Position numbers and translations under genes: made by a program
Part shown: positions 1-7,428 of the stretch, piece after piece
Position numbering within the stretch: the first letter of the stretch is position 1
Layout of the letters: every line of letters begins with the position of its first letter
DNA from: JBFMHD01 sp040752395 [NCBI: Candidatus Hydrogenedentota bacterium]
GTDB taxonomy: Bacteria; JBFMHD01
DNA: 16,184 nt
NCBI GenBank assembly: GCA_040752395.1
Contig: JBFMHD010000048.1
Coordinates: 1 to 16,184 of the forward strand
Reading direction: 5' to 3'
The notes under the pieces: model-generated
What the model saw: only the letters and a program-made list of their open reading frames with translations
The model's database searches: none
What the model was told of the DNA's origin: nothing

Positions 1-106
1 GGGCATGGCCGACGTGGAGTATATCAAAGCAGCCGTTGGTAAAGACGATTCTTTTTCTTTCTTTTTTAAGGCGCACGATAAGCTCTTTGGCCGCATCCCG
101 GGACAT
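1..106 (-). CDS. rfaE2: RfaE2-type ADP-heptose synthase nucleotidyltransferase (5' end only)
   Basis: Thirty-five codons read leftwards from an ATG at 106 and run off the window edge. The visible peptide includes IVFTNGCFDILHVGHA, the nucleotide-binding start of the RfaE2/HldE C-terminal domain, with HxGH at residues 31-34. This family transfers AMP to D-glycero-beta-D-manno-heptose 1-phosphate in the cytoplasm, giving ADP-heptose for the lipopolysaccharide inner core. Only about 19 residues precede the conserved block, so this is the stand-alone transferase and not the fused kinase-transferase HldE. No SD precedes the ATG. The upstream DNA is a repeat (105-170) that reaches the start codon, and the frame stays open through it, so the start is not secure. 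The visible part is more GC-rich than its neighbours. Other cytidylyltransferase-fold enzymes share HxGH, but the TNGCFDILHVGH string favours RfaE2. Confidence 0.82.
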   Translation of the reverse strand, partial: MSRDAAKELIVRLKKERKRIVFTNGCFDILHVGHA

Positions 107-170
107 ATCAAATAGAAGCAAGAAGCAAGAGAACGCAATAACGCAAGAACGCAATAGTGTAGAGCGCAAA
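105..170 (-). repeat. Intergenic repeat A, copy 1
   Basis: On the plus strand this copy holds two GAAGCAA heptamers (115-128), GA, then three 8-bp units GAACGCAA, TAACGCAA, GAACGCAA (131-154), then TAGTGTAGAGCGCAAA (155-170). The last 32 bases (139-170) are identical to 14950-14981. Similarity extends on the other side to TATCAAATAGA at about 106-116, compared with TATCAAGTAGA in the second copy. The second copy has one 8-bp unit fewer, which suggests slippage. On the minus strand the element begins with core TTTGCGCTCTACAC and runs directly into the rfaE2 start codon. I see no promoter or terminator here. Confidence 0.8.
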
Positions 171-188
171 AGCGACGATGGTGATTTC

Positions 189-1064
189 TTAGACATTTTT
201 AGCTCTGGGTCTTGCTCTGGTGACCTCTTCTCTGAACAAAAACTGAAGGAATCGTTTGATGTCATCCTCTTTAAAGTTCTTATATTTTACAGCCAACTGC
301 CATTTGTATCGAGCAGATTCAGATGAGATCTCGCTCACACGTACAACAATTGCTTCAATCCTGTCTGTAAAACAGATATTTTTGAAAAGAGGAGAGATAA
401 GAAATATATCTTCTCCTTTAGATACAGCCAATTTTTTAGTGATAAGATACATGCCGCTGGCACTGATATCCCTTATCATTGCAGGAATAATTGTTTCATC
501 TATCTTGATTTTCATAGGATAAATTACTTTCAGACGGAAGAAAAGCCTTCGCTCTGGTCTTGCGCCGGCTGCTGAGATAGTCTCAAAATGTGTCAATGGT
601 TCTGTAGTATCAATCTCGTATTCTTCTATTGGTATGAATGAACTTTTTATTATATGTTCAAATTCTCTAAGGCTGATTTCAGCGAAAGCGAGACCGTTTA
701 ATACGTTTTTAACTTTTTCAAGAATACATTCTGAGATGAAAGGTTTTGCGATATAATCGCAGGCACCAGCGGAAACCGCTGATTTTACGTCCTCGCTTGA
801 CCTTTTTACAGATATCATAATTATTGGAGTATATTTTGTGGAATTGGTATCTTTAAGTCTCCGACATACCTCAAAACCATTGATATCAGGCATAAGGATG
901 TCAAGAAGTATGAGGTCAGGTCTTTTTTGAAATGCTAATCTTAAACCCTCTTTGCCACTTGATGCAGTAATAACATCATAACCCTCAGGTTCAAGGTTCA
1001 TTTTTATTATTTCCAGTATATCTTTTGAATCATCGATTACTAAAATTCTAATTTTTTTTCTCAT
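189..1064 (-). CDS. Response regulator with REC and PilZ domains
   Basis: A 291-residue soluble protein. Residues 5-120 form a receiver domain: acidic pair D11-D12, phosphoacceptor D55 in LLDILMPDINGFEV, switch S85, and K107 in the YIAKPF motif. A linker of about 50 residues leads to a PilZ domain at about 170-285, with the c-di-GMP-binding motif RLFFR (R173-R177) followed by DISASG (D199-G204). These match the RxxxR and D/NxSxxG signatures. The protein probably joins phosphorylation input to c-di-GMP binding, and its downstream target (motility, adhesion or surface polymer) cannot be read from sequence. The ATG lies 7 nt after the stop of the histidine kinase gene with no SD, so translation is probably coupled. 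The kinase next to it is the obvious phosphodonor. Both domains keep their key residues. Confidence 0.93.
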   Translation of the reverse strand: MRKKIRILVIDDSKDILEIIKMNLEPEGYDVITASSGKEGLRLAFQKRPDLILLDILMPDINGFEVCRRLKDTNSTKYTPIIMISVKRSSEDVKSAVSAGACDYIAKPFISECILEKVKNVLNGLAFAEISLREFEHIIKSSFIPIEEYEIDTTEPLTHFETISAAGARPERRLFFRLKVIYPMKIKIDETIIPAMIRDISASGMYLITKKLAVSKGEDIFLISPLFKNICFTDRIEAIVVRVSEISSESARYKWQLAVKYKNFKEDDIKRFLQFLFREEVTRARPRAKNV

Positions 1065-1071
1065 ATTATTG

Positions 1072-3123
1072 TTATTGTGGTTCTATTTCTACAGGTAGTG
1101 TAAATGTAAATGATGCACCTTTGTCTTCCTCACTTGTTGCTGTAATATTACCTTTATGTGCTTCTATTATGCTTTTTGCTATAGCGAGTCCCAGACCAGC
1201 ACCTCCTGATTTTTTGGTATAGGAATTCTTTGCTCGATAAAATTTATCAAAAATGTATGGAAGGTCGTTTGACGGGATCCCCGGACCATTATCCTGTATT
1301 TTAAATACTATCTCTTTATCTTTTTTTATTGTAGTAATTATTATCTTACCTCTCTTTTGAATGAACTTAATACTATTTCCTATTATATTAATCAAAACCT
1401 GTTTCAGTCCATCAGGGTCTGCATAAATGGGTGGTAAGTCATCAGGTATAGTTGTTTTAATACTTATATTTTTCTTTTTAATACGTTGGTCAAGTATTTC
1501 TATCACTTCAGAAAGTATCTCTGAAAAAATAAAAGATTTTTTTTCTATTGTTAACTCCCCGGCTTCGATTTTCGAGAGATCAAGAAGTTCATTAACAAGT
1601 CTGACCAGACGATTGACATTATTTGAAGCTATATTTAACAATTTAATCTGTTCCTGATTAAGGGGTCCAAGCTTCTGTTTTAATATGAGGTCAGTAGAAC
1701 CTTTGATAGCAGCCATCGGTGTGCGCAGTTCGTGAGAGACAAGTGCTATAAAGTCTGATTTCATTCTGTCAACTTCTTTAAGTTTACTTATGTCCTGGAA
1801 AATTGTTACACATCCTATCTGGATGCTGGTGCTATCAAATAAAGGTGCAGCGTTTATGAGTAGTGGTGTGGGTGGCTTTCTTTTATTGACCATTTGGATT
1901 TCGTAGTTTATCATTGTCATTCCAGTTTCTAATACTTTACCAAAAATGCAACGAGATTTACAAACATCAAGGCCACAATGTTCATGAAAAAATACTTCTT
2001 TGCAACTTTTCTCTATCGCTTCTTCTTTACTGTATCCAGTGATCTTTTCAGCCATCTGATTAAAAGTAATAATCTTGTAATCATTGTTTATGACAACTAT
2101 ACCCTCTGCGATACTGCTGATAACAGCCTCGTGTTTGCTTGTGAGTTCACGAAGATTCTGTGTTGCGGTTTCTACTTCTCTTTTAAGTATCTCCTGAAAT
2201 TTTCTTCGCTCCATTATCAAGCCAATTTGTTCTGTAATCATTGTTGCTAATTTAAAATCATCTTCATTAAATGATTCCTCATTAATTTTATTTAATATCT
2301 CTATTACACCTATAACTTTGTTTTCAAGTTTTAGCGGAACACAGATAACGGATCTAGTGACGAAGCCGGTTATTTCATCGATGCGGCGGGCGAATCTCGG
2401 GTCGGATTGTGCATCGGCTACATATACAGATATATCATTTTTTGCTGAATCACCTACGATACCTTCGCCATCATTTAAGGAGATACCCAAAAGCTTGTCT
2501 CGCTTTGGCCCGGTTGCATATTTAAATACAAGCGTTTTATTCCCTTCTTTATATTCGTATAGCAAAAGAGAAGTTGCTTCACTTAAAACAGTATCTCGCA
2601 ATAACTCCATACCGAGTTCAAGCATTTTCTCCATATCAAATTCTATTTTTAGTATCTGATAGAGTTTATAGAGAGCTTCTAATTTTATTTTTCGTTCTCT
2701 CTCAATAGTATCTTTATAGATGATAATGCTTTTCATCAATTCTTTATGATTATTCAGTAATTCGATATGATTCAAGGCGCGGGTAATAACTATTTTTATA
2801 TTATCGATATCAAATGGCTTGACAATGTAATCATAAGCGCCAATCTTAATAGCTTCACGGCTTACAGCTGTATCTTTTACAGCTGTCACCATAATTACAG
2901 CTATCTGTGGGGCTATCCCTATAATTTTTTTTAATAATTCCATGCCATTCATACCAGGTAGCCTTATATCTAAAAGCATAATATCAGGGGCTTCTTTAAA
3001 CAATTCTTTAAGTGCATGATTTGCATCAGGGGAAGATTTTACTTTATATTCTTCCTTTAATAAAGTATCTAAAAATTCTCTTATGTGTGGTTCATCATCA
3101 ACAATATGGATTAGTTTTTTCAT
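1072..3123 (-). CDS. Sensor histidine kinase, REC-GAF-PAS-HisKA-HATPase
   Basis: A 683-residue cytoplasmic kinase with no membrane segment. The order is: receiver at 1-120 (D9-D10, phosphoacceptor D52, T80, K102); GAF at about 150-305; a helical linker; PAS at about 330-450; HisKA with phosphoacceptor H464 in SHELRTP; and a HATPase at about 570-680 with N box (INIIGNSIKF), G1 (DNGPGIP), F box (FDKFYRA) and G2 (GAGLGLAIA). The N-terminal receiver suggests it both receives and sends phosphate. The PAS domain has a cysteine group, C374, C383, C388 and C392, which could bind metal or sense redox. I chose the ATG at 3123, where the receiver begins. A TTG at 3147 would add eight residues and overlap the upstream gene. 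The chosen start sits 7 nt after the YfhO stop without an SD. The REC-PilZ gene follows 7 nt downstream. Confidence 0.94.
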   Translation of the reverse strand: MKKLIHIVDDEPHIREFLDTLLKEEYKVKSSPDANHALKELFKEAPDIMLLDIRLPGMNGMELLKKIIGIAPQIAVIMVTAVKDTAVSREAIKIGAYDYIVKPFDIDNIKIVITRALNHIELLNNHKELMKSIIIYKDTIERERKIKLEALYKLYQILKIEFDMEKMLELGMELLRDTVLSEATSLLLYEYKEGNKTLVFKYATGPKRDKLLGISLNDGEGIVGDSAKNDISVYVADAQSDPRFARRIDEITGFVTRSVICVPLKLENKVIGVIEILNKINEESFNEDDFKLATMITEQIGLIMERRKFQEILKREVETATQNLRELTSKHEAVISSIAEGIVVINNDYKIITFNQMAEKITGYSKEEAIEKSCKEVFFHEHCGLDVCKSRCIFGKVLETGMTMINYEIQMVNKRKPPTPLLINAAPLFDSTSIQIGCVTIFQDISKLKEVDRMKSDFIALVSHELRTPMAAIKGSTDLILKQKLGPLNQEQIKLLNIASNNVNRLVRLVNELLDLSKIEAGELTIEKKSFIFSEILSEVIEILDQRIKKKNISIKTTIPDDLPPIYADPDGLKQVLINIIGNSIKFIQKRGKIIITTIKKDKEIVFKIQDNGPGIPSNDLPYIFDKFYRAKNSYTKKSGGAGLGLAIAKSIIEAHKGNITATSEEDKGASFTFTLPVEIEPQ

Positions 3124-3130
3124 AGTTTTA

Positions 3131-5650
3131 TTATGACGTAATATCAATTTTTGTCAAGAGAGTAACAGCCAGTAAAAGTATATAGTAACAAGTCCCGATT
3201 AGAAATAAAGCACAACCAGCTGTGAATGAGAGAGGCCTATATTTAAATGATACAATATGTTCACCTTTGTCTATTTCTACACCCCTTACTAAACCATTAA
3301 TACGAAATATCTCCTTCTCTTTGCCATCAACATACACTCGCCAGCCTCTGTAATAAGAATCAACTAAAACTAATATCCCATCAGAAGTTGTCTTCGCAAG
3401 TATCTCAACGTTGTCAGGCCCGTATTTTATAATCTCAGTTTTCCATTGAGGATTGGGTTCCACAATATTAAGATTAATATCTTTCTCTATAATTGCTATC
3501 TCTTTAAAATTAAAACTATTATCAAGTAATATTTGTTGGGCTTGTTTAAAATTGTCTGCTTTTAATGTTTTAAATACAATATATGTTCTGGGACGGAATT
3601 CCTTATTTTCAAAAATAGTTACATCACTGCCTTTATATACAACGGGTAATCCTAAATCAATTCTATTAGTACAGAAAATATATCTTACACCGAGAAAGGA
3701 ATATATCCTCAATTTTTCGATAAAGTCCTTATAAAAGGGGGTTTCAGAATCACTCACTCCGGCAAACCATAGTCTGTGATATCCCTTAAGAGGTTTTGTA
3801 AGTAACAAATTATTGATAAGATTATCTGTCTCTTCTGGTGTTAAAGAATTGATGTATCTAACATCGTATAAATTATAAACACCGGAATAATTAGGGAGAA
3901 ACATCCCATCTACACCGATAATTCTGAAAAGAGATTGTGAGTTTGTTACTTTTTTAATTGGGGGAGTAACAGGGAATGGGTTTCTACGTAATGGTAAGCC
4001 ATAATTGGATGAGAGTTCCAGTATAATGTATGATAATAAGGATATGATTATAAAAAATAAAGCTAAAAATTTTTTTCTAATAAATATTATACTTAACCAG
4101 CCAAACATAAGCGGGATAAATAATAGATAACTCCATAGAGTATCATATCCTTTTGGAATATAAAACCATAATTCAAGAATTATAAGGATGCATAATAATT
4201 TTGTCCTTTGAAAGCCATCAGTGTATTTATTGAAGATAAAGTATAATATTAAGAAGAAGCAGATAAGATGTAAGAAACTTAAGATATAAGAATAATTATA
4301 AAAGTTCGAGAGGGGATGCGGCATAGTAATACCAGCTAAAGATTTATCTAAAGAAAGTTTACTTAAGAGAATCAATAGTAAAATTACAATAAATGAGATA
4401 ATAATATTTTTCTTACTTATGTAAGATATATTCTGCAACCCGATAGCAGATGTTATAGCAAGACAGAGACAAAAGACAGGGCCAGACCATTTTTGAAACC
4501 ATATAATATTAAAAAAAGGCAGGTATCCGAGGTATTTAAATGGTGGGATACCAAATTTATGGAGTAATATTGAGAGACCGCAGACAGTAAAAAAAATAAA
4601 TTCTATTCTATGTTTAATCTCTCTTTTCAAAAACAACGAAAATATCGCTACCCACACAAATAAACTAACATAACCACCTACAATATCCTGATATCCTGAT
4701 TCAGGGAAAGATATAAAAAAATTAAATTTTAATATTACAGCTGGTAACAAGATAAGCACTATTTCTTTAAGACTTAAAAAAATAGAAAATGGGATTTTCA
4801 TTGTTTCTGTATGTATATGATAAGAATTAAAAACCAGTTCTAAAAATAACATTAATAAAGGTGAGGCAAACATAAAAGCTACTATCCACACTTGAATGTG
4901 TTTTAGCAATTCGTTCTTTAAAGCTATAACATCTCGTCGTCTCCATAAACCAAGTAACGTGTACAAAAACCCTAATGCTAAAGCATAGAAACAGACCTCA
5001 GGCTGACCAGCGTATAAAATCAGGGCTATGACTACTGATAAGAACAATTGATTAGATATTTTATTATTTTGTAAAAGAACCTCTATAGCATATAATAGAA
5101 GTGGTATCATCATACCGACATTTGTCATCTGTTCCAGATATACGAACCATACAAAAGAGCCTGAAAATTGATATATTATTCCGGCGATGAAAGAAGGCAA
5201 AATATCTAATTGTAATTTTCTACAGAATAGAAAAGTGAAAAAACCAGCTAACACAAACCTGAATAAAACAAAATAATCCCATAACCAGTAGGGAGAGATA
5301 TTTTCTAAGATTTGATAAGGGAAGAATGAGCGTGTGCTATATTGCGCTGCCAGAGGTGTACCAAGCCCTATATATGGATTCCATAATGGTAGCTTATTGT
5401 TTTTTAGCATATCGCCTGTGATTTTATTTATTGGTTCTTCATAATAGATGGGGGTGGATAAATCAATTGAGAGGGTATTGAGTTGAGGCCGTATTTTACT
5501 ATCATCCATTACAGGTGATGGATAGTAGAGAGAGGGTATGAAAGTTCTTTCAAGAAACGTAACAGGATAATAAATGATAAAGACCAGGGCAGCATAAACC
5601 AGAACGAATTTTACTTTCTCATTAAGCTTAAAGTTATTTGTTTTTATCAT
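3131..5650 (-). CDS. YfhO-family polytopic membrane protein
   Basis: An 839-residue membrane protein of the YfhO family (GT-C-like fold). There is a first membrane helix at about 13-33, an extracytoplasmic loop with the family hallmark LPLWNPYIGLGTP (WNPY at 90-93), many further hydrophobic helices up to about residue 550, a polar C-terminal domain, and a last helix near 805-830. The C-terminal SYYRGWRVYVDG followed by an SFKYRP motif is typical of YfhO. In Bacillus subtilis, YfhO is implicated in glycosylating teichoic acid using a lipid-linked sugar. Here the acceptor is unknown and is probably a cell-surface glycan. It is the first gene of a three-gene operon with the kinase and REC-PilZ genes. 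The ATG has no SD. A weak -35-like TTGACT at 5687-5682 (minus strand) follows the flagellin terminator, without a good -10. Confidence 0.85.
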   Translation of the reverse strand: MIKTNNFKLNEKVKFVLVYAALVFIIYYPVTFLERTFIPSLYYPSPVMDDSKIRPQLNTLSIDLSTPIYYEEPINKITGDMLKNNKLPLWNPYIGLGTPLAAQYSTRSFFPYQILENISPYWLWDYFVLFRFVLAGFFTFLFCRKLQLDILPSFIAGIIYQFSGSFVWFVYLEQMTNVGMMIPLLLYAIEVLLQNNKISNQLFLSVVIALILYAGQPEVCFYALALGFLYTLLGLWRRRDVIALKNELLKHIQVWIVAFMFASPLLMLFLELVFNSYHIHTETMKIPFSIFLSLKEIVLILLPAVILKFNFFISFPESGYQDIVGGYVSLFVWVAIFSLFLKREIKHRIEFIFFTVCGLSILLHKFGIPPFKYLGYLPFFNIIWFQKWSGPVFCLCLAITSAIGLQNISYISKKNIIISFIVILLLILLSKLSLDKSLAGITMPHPLSNFYNYSYILSFLHLICFFLILYFIFNKYTDGFQRTKLLCILIILELWFYIPKGYDTLWSYLLFIPLMFGWLSIIFIRKKFLALFFIIISLLSYIILELSSNYGLPLRRNPFPVTPPIKKVTNSQSLFRIIGVDGMFLPNYSGVYNLYDVRYINSLTPEETDNLINNLLLTKPLKGYHRLWFAGVSDSETPFYKDFIEKLRIYSFLGVRYIFCTNRIDLGLPVVYKGSDVTIFENKEFRPRTYIVFKTLKADNFKQAQQILLDNSFNFKEIAIIEKDINLNIVEPNPQWKTEIIKYGPDNVEILAKTTSDGILVLVDSYYRGWRVYVDGKEKEIFRINGLVRGVEIDKGEHIVSFKYRPLSFTAGCALFLIGTCYYILLLAVTLLTKIDITS

Positions 5651-5697
5651 CAGGTTGTAGGATTAAAAAGAAAACGCAAAAAGTCAATAAAAACAAA

Positions 5698-5733
5698 ACC
5701 CCGCACATCATCCAGGGATGAGTTGTGCGGGGT
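5698..5733 (-). terminator. Rho-independent terminator of flagellin
   Basis: A perfect 10-bp stem, ACCCCGCACA (5698-5707) with TGTGCGGGGT (5724-5733), is capped by a 4-bp inner stem, CATC (5709-5712) with GATG (5717-5720). On the minus strand it is followed by GGGGTTTTGTTTTTATTG, a good T-tract. It lies about 40 bp after the flagellin stop and separates flagellin from the YfhO operon. On the plus strand the tail is poor in T, so the direction is clear. Confidence 0.92.
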
Positions 5734-5773
5734 AAAATTTTCAAATTCTGGACCTACCCGGAATAAAGGATTT

Positions 5774-6604
5774 TTAACGCAATAGGTTCAACACGTTCTG
5801 ACTCGAGAGATTAGCCTGTGCTAGAGATGCGACGCCAGTCTGCTGTAAAATCTGGTTCACAGAAAGACCAACTATCTCAGTAGCTATATCAGCATCCTCA
5901 ATTCGAGACAGACCTGCACGCTGGTTTTCATTAGCGATATTCAGGAAATTGAATGCACCTTCAAGTCTGTTCTGAAATGCACCGATATCAGCTCGCTGTG
6001 ATGCTATATCCTCTATAGCGCTATCGAGATCAGCGATTGCATTTTGAGCATTTGCTTGGGTTGTTACATCGAGATCTGCTATACCGAGAATAGTAGCATT
6101 AGTAGTTTCGAGATTGAGTGTTACGGTTTCATTTCGATTTGCACCTGCCTGAATAGTTAGTCCGCCGTTTGCTTGACCAAAGTTGCCAGTTAACAAAGGC
6201 TGACCATTGAACTGAACAGCGCCAGCCTGACGGTCGATCTCATCAATAAGCTGGTCAATCTCGGTCTGGATAAGCTGTCGATCCTGGTCAGTTAAGGTGC
6301 CATTAGCAGCTTGTACAGACAACTCGCGTATTCGCTGTGTATTCTCCTGAATAACCTGTAGACCACCCTCAGCAGTCTGGACGAGTGAAATGCCATCCTG
6401 CACATTCCGGGCAGCTTGAGTAAGCCCATTTGTCTGGGTTCTGATACGTTCTGCGACTGCAAGGTTAGCAGCATCATCTGCAGCTCTGTTAATACGTTTA
6501 GCAGATGCTAATCGTGCTATACGTTCCTGCAGCTCCTGCTGATTAACCTGCATAAAACGACTTGCACTTAATGCTGGAATGTTATTGTTTACTCTGAAGC
6601 CCAC
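5774..6604 (-). CDS. fliC: Flagellin
   Basis: A 276-residue flagellin, exported through the flagellar type III apparatus and polymerised into the filament. It has a conserved N-terminal D0/D1 region (starting MGFRVNNNIPALSASR, with RINRAADDAANLAVAERIR near residue 40) and a conserved C-terminal D1/D0 region ending in SSQNVLNLLR. The middle is short, so the outer D2/D3 domains are largely absent. The D1 segment QRIRELSVQAANGTLTD resembles the region recognised by TLR5 in other flagellins. The start is GTG at 6604, supported by an SD (GGGAGGG) just upstream and by the fixed N-terminus of the family. It is monocistronic, with its own promoter and terminator, and no other flagellar gene is in the window. 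It is richer in GC than its neighbours, which may reflect high expression. Confidence 0.97.
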   Translation of the reverse strand: MGFRVNNNIPALSASRFMQVNQQELQERIARLASAKRINRAADDAANLAVAERIRTQTNGLTQAARNVQDGISLVQTAEGGLQVIQENTQRIRELSVQAANGTLTDQDRQLIQTEIDQLIDEIDRQAGAVQFNGQPLLTGNFGQANGGLTIQAGANRNETVTLNLETTNATILGIADLDVTTQANAQNAIADLDSAIEDIASQRADIGAFQNRLEGAFNFLNIANENQRAGLSRIEDADIATEIVGLSVNQILQQTGVASLAQANLSSQNVLNLLR

Positions 6605-6624
6605 GGTAGGTCCCTCCCTTCCTT

Positions 6625-6667
6625 GGATAGAACACTATCCTTAATAAAGCCCCTGAGCAGAGGCTTT
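6625..6667 (-). promoter_or_regulatory. Two hairpins in the flagellin 5' UTR
   Basis: On the minus strand, about 10 nt after the expected transcription start, a stem-loop spans 6667-6646 (AAAGCCTCTG with CAGGGGCTTT, one mismatch). A second, GGATAG-TGTT-CTATCC, spans 6640-6625 and ends about 6 nt before the SD. Structures at the very 5' end of an abundant mRNA often protect it from decay, so this role is inferred. Read on the plus strand the first hairpin is followed by TTTTTATTTATTT, but no plus-strand gene leads into it. Confidence 0.6.
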
Positions 6668-6683
6668 TTATTTATTTATATCT

Positions 6684-6711
6684 ATTATAATCATTTTCTG
6701 ATAAATGTCAA
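6684..6711 (-). promoter_or_regulatory. Consensus sigma-70-like promoter for flagellin
   Basis: On the minus strand there is a perfect -35 TTGACA (6711-6706), a 16-bp spacer and a perfect -10 TATAAT (6689-6684). Transcription would start near 6677, giving a 5' UTR of about 73 nt. I found no sigma-28 element (TAAA with GCCGATAA) upstream of the gene. Confidence 0.85.
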
Positions 6712-6768
6712 GATGTTTTTTCTTTTTATTTTGTATCCCATAAAGTTCTGAATTGCAGTTTTTATGGA

Positions 6769-6797
6769 TTGACCTGTGAATAATCTTTTTGTAAAAT
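6769..6797 (+). promoter_or_regulatory. Promoter of the metallo-hydrolase gene
   Basis: TTGACC (6769-6774), a 17-bp spacer and TAAAAT (6792-6797) give five of six matches in each box. Transcription would start near 6804, about 28 nt before the ATG at 6832. The promoter is divergent from the flagellin promoter, with about 58 bp between the two -35 boxes. Confidence 0.65.
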
Positions 6798-6831
6798 AGC
6801 ATAATTTCAAAGGATTCATTACTGAAAATTT

Positions 6832-7428
6832 ATGATATTTCATCAGATACAATTAGGACCGATGGAGAACTGGGTATATATAATTGGGTGTCAGGAAGTA
6901 AAAGATGGAGCTGTAATTGATCCTGGCTGGGAATCAAATAGAATCCTTGAAATTATATATGATAATAAATTAAAGCTGAAATATATTCTTAATACCCATT
7001 CTCATTTTGACCATACCGCAGAAAATAGAATTATTAAAAACGCAACAGGTGCTTTGATCGCTATTGGAGAAAATGAGCCAGAGATATCTCCACCACCTGA
7101 TATCTTACTTAAAGACAATCAGGTTATATTATTAGGTAGCTTGAAGATTAAAACTATTTATACACCGGGTCATACGTCTGGTGGGGTATGTTATTATGTT
7201 GATAATAAGTTATTTACAGGAGATACAATATTTGCTGGTGGTGAAGTAGGGAGGACAGATTTACCGGGTGGTTCAGACGAAAAATTGATAACTAGTATTA
7301 GAAAGATTTCTAAACTTCCTGATGATACTTTAATTTATTCTGGTCATAATTATTCAGGTGTATCTTATACCACACTCAAGGATGAAAAAAATATAAATTC
7401 CTATTTTATGGAGGGTAGTTTTTACTAA
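6832..7428 (+). CDS. Glyoxalase-II-like metallo-beta-lactamase-fold hydrolase
   Basis: A 198-residue soluble enzyme with the complete metal set of the family: THSHFDH (H56, H58, D60, H61), H114 in TPGHTSGG, D131 in FTGDTIF and H172 in SGHNY. Length and motif spacing fit the small bacterial hydrolases annotated as glyoxalase-II-like (hydroxyacylglutathione hydrolase family), which cleave thioesters using two metal ions. Without the glutathione-binding C-terminal extension of true glyoxalase II, the substrate is open. The first ATG is chosen because the family N-terminus (IQLGPMENWVYIIG) requires it. There is no close SD; AAAGGA lies about 20 nt upstream. The last 23 bp overlap the end of the convergent DHH gene. 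Confidence 0.88.
   Translation: MIFHQIQLGPMENWVYIIGCQEVKDGAVIDPGWESNRILEIIYDNKLKLKYILNTHSHFDHTAENRIIKNATGALIAIGENEPEISPPPDILLKDNQVILLGSLKIKTIYTPGHTSGGVCYYVDNKLFTGDTIFAGGEVGRTDLPGGSDEKLITSIRKISKLPDDTLIYSGHNYSGVSYTTLKDEKNINSYFMEGSFY

Noticed and set aside
36-326. Open frames opposite known genes (for example 36-326, 256-522, 14799-14996 and 15091-15342)
   Set aside because: They lie across or antisense to well-supported genes and repeats, with no family motifs or SDs.
3124-3147. TTG start adding eight residues to the REC-headed kinase
   Set aside because: It overlaps the upstream gene, has no SD, and the receiver domain begins at the ATG at 3123.
5750-6613. The inverted 9-bp repeats around flagellin as an invertible phase-variation segment
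   Set aside because: They are very short, no invertase gene is near, and their position in the two UTRs fits RNA pairing better.
6646-6667. Hairpin with T-rich tail as a plus-strand terminator
   Set aside because: No plus-strand gene leads into it; it lies in the flagellin 5' UTR, so an mRNA structure is the better reading.
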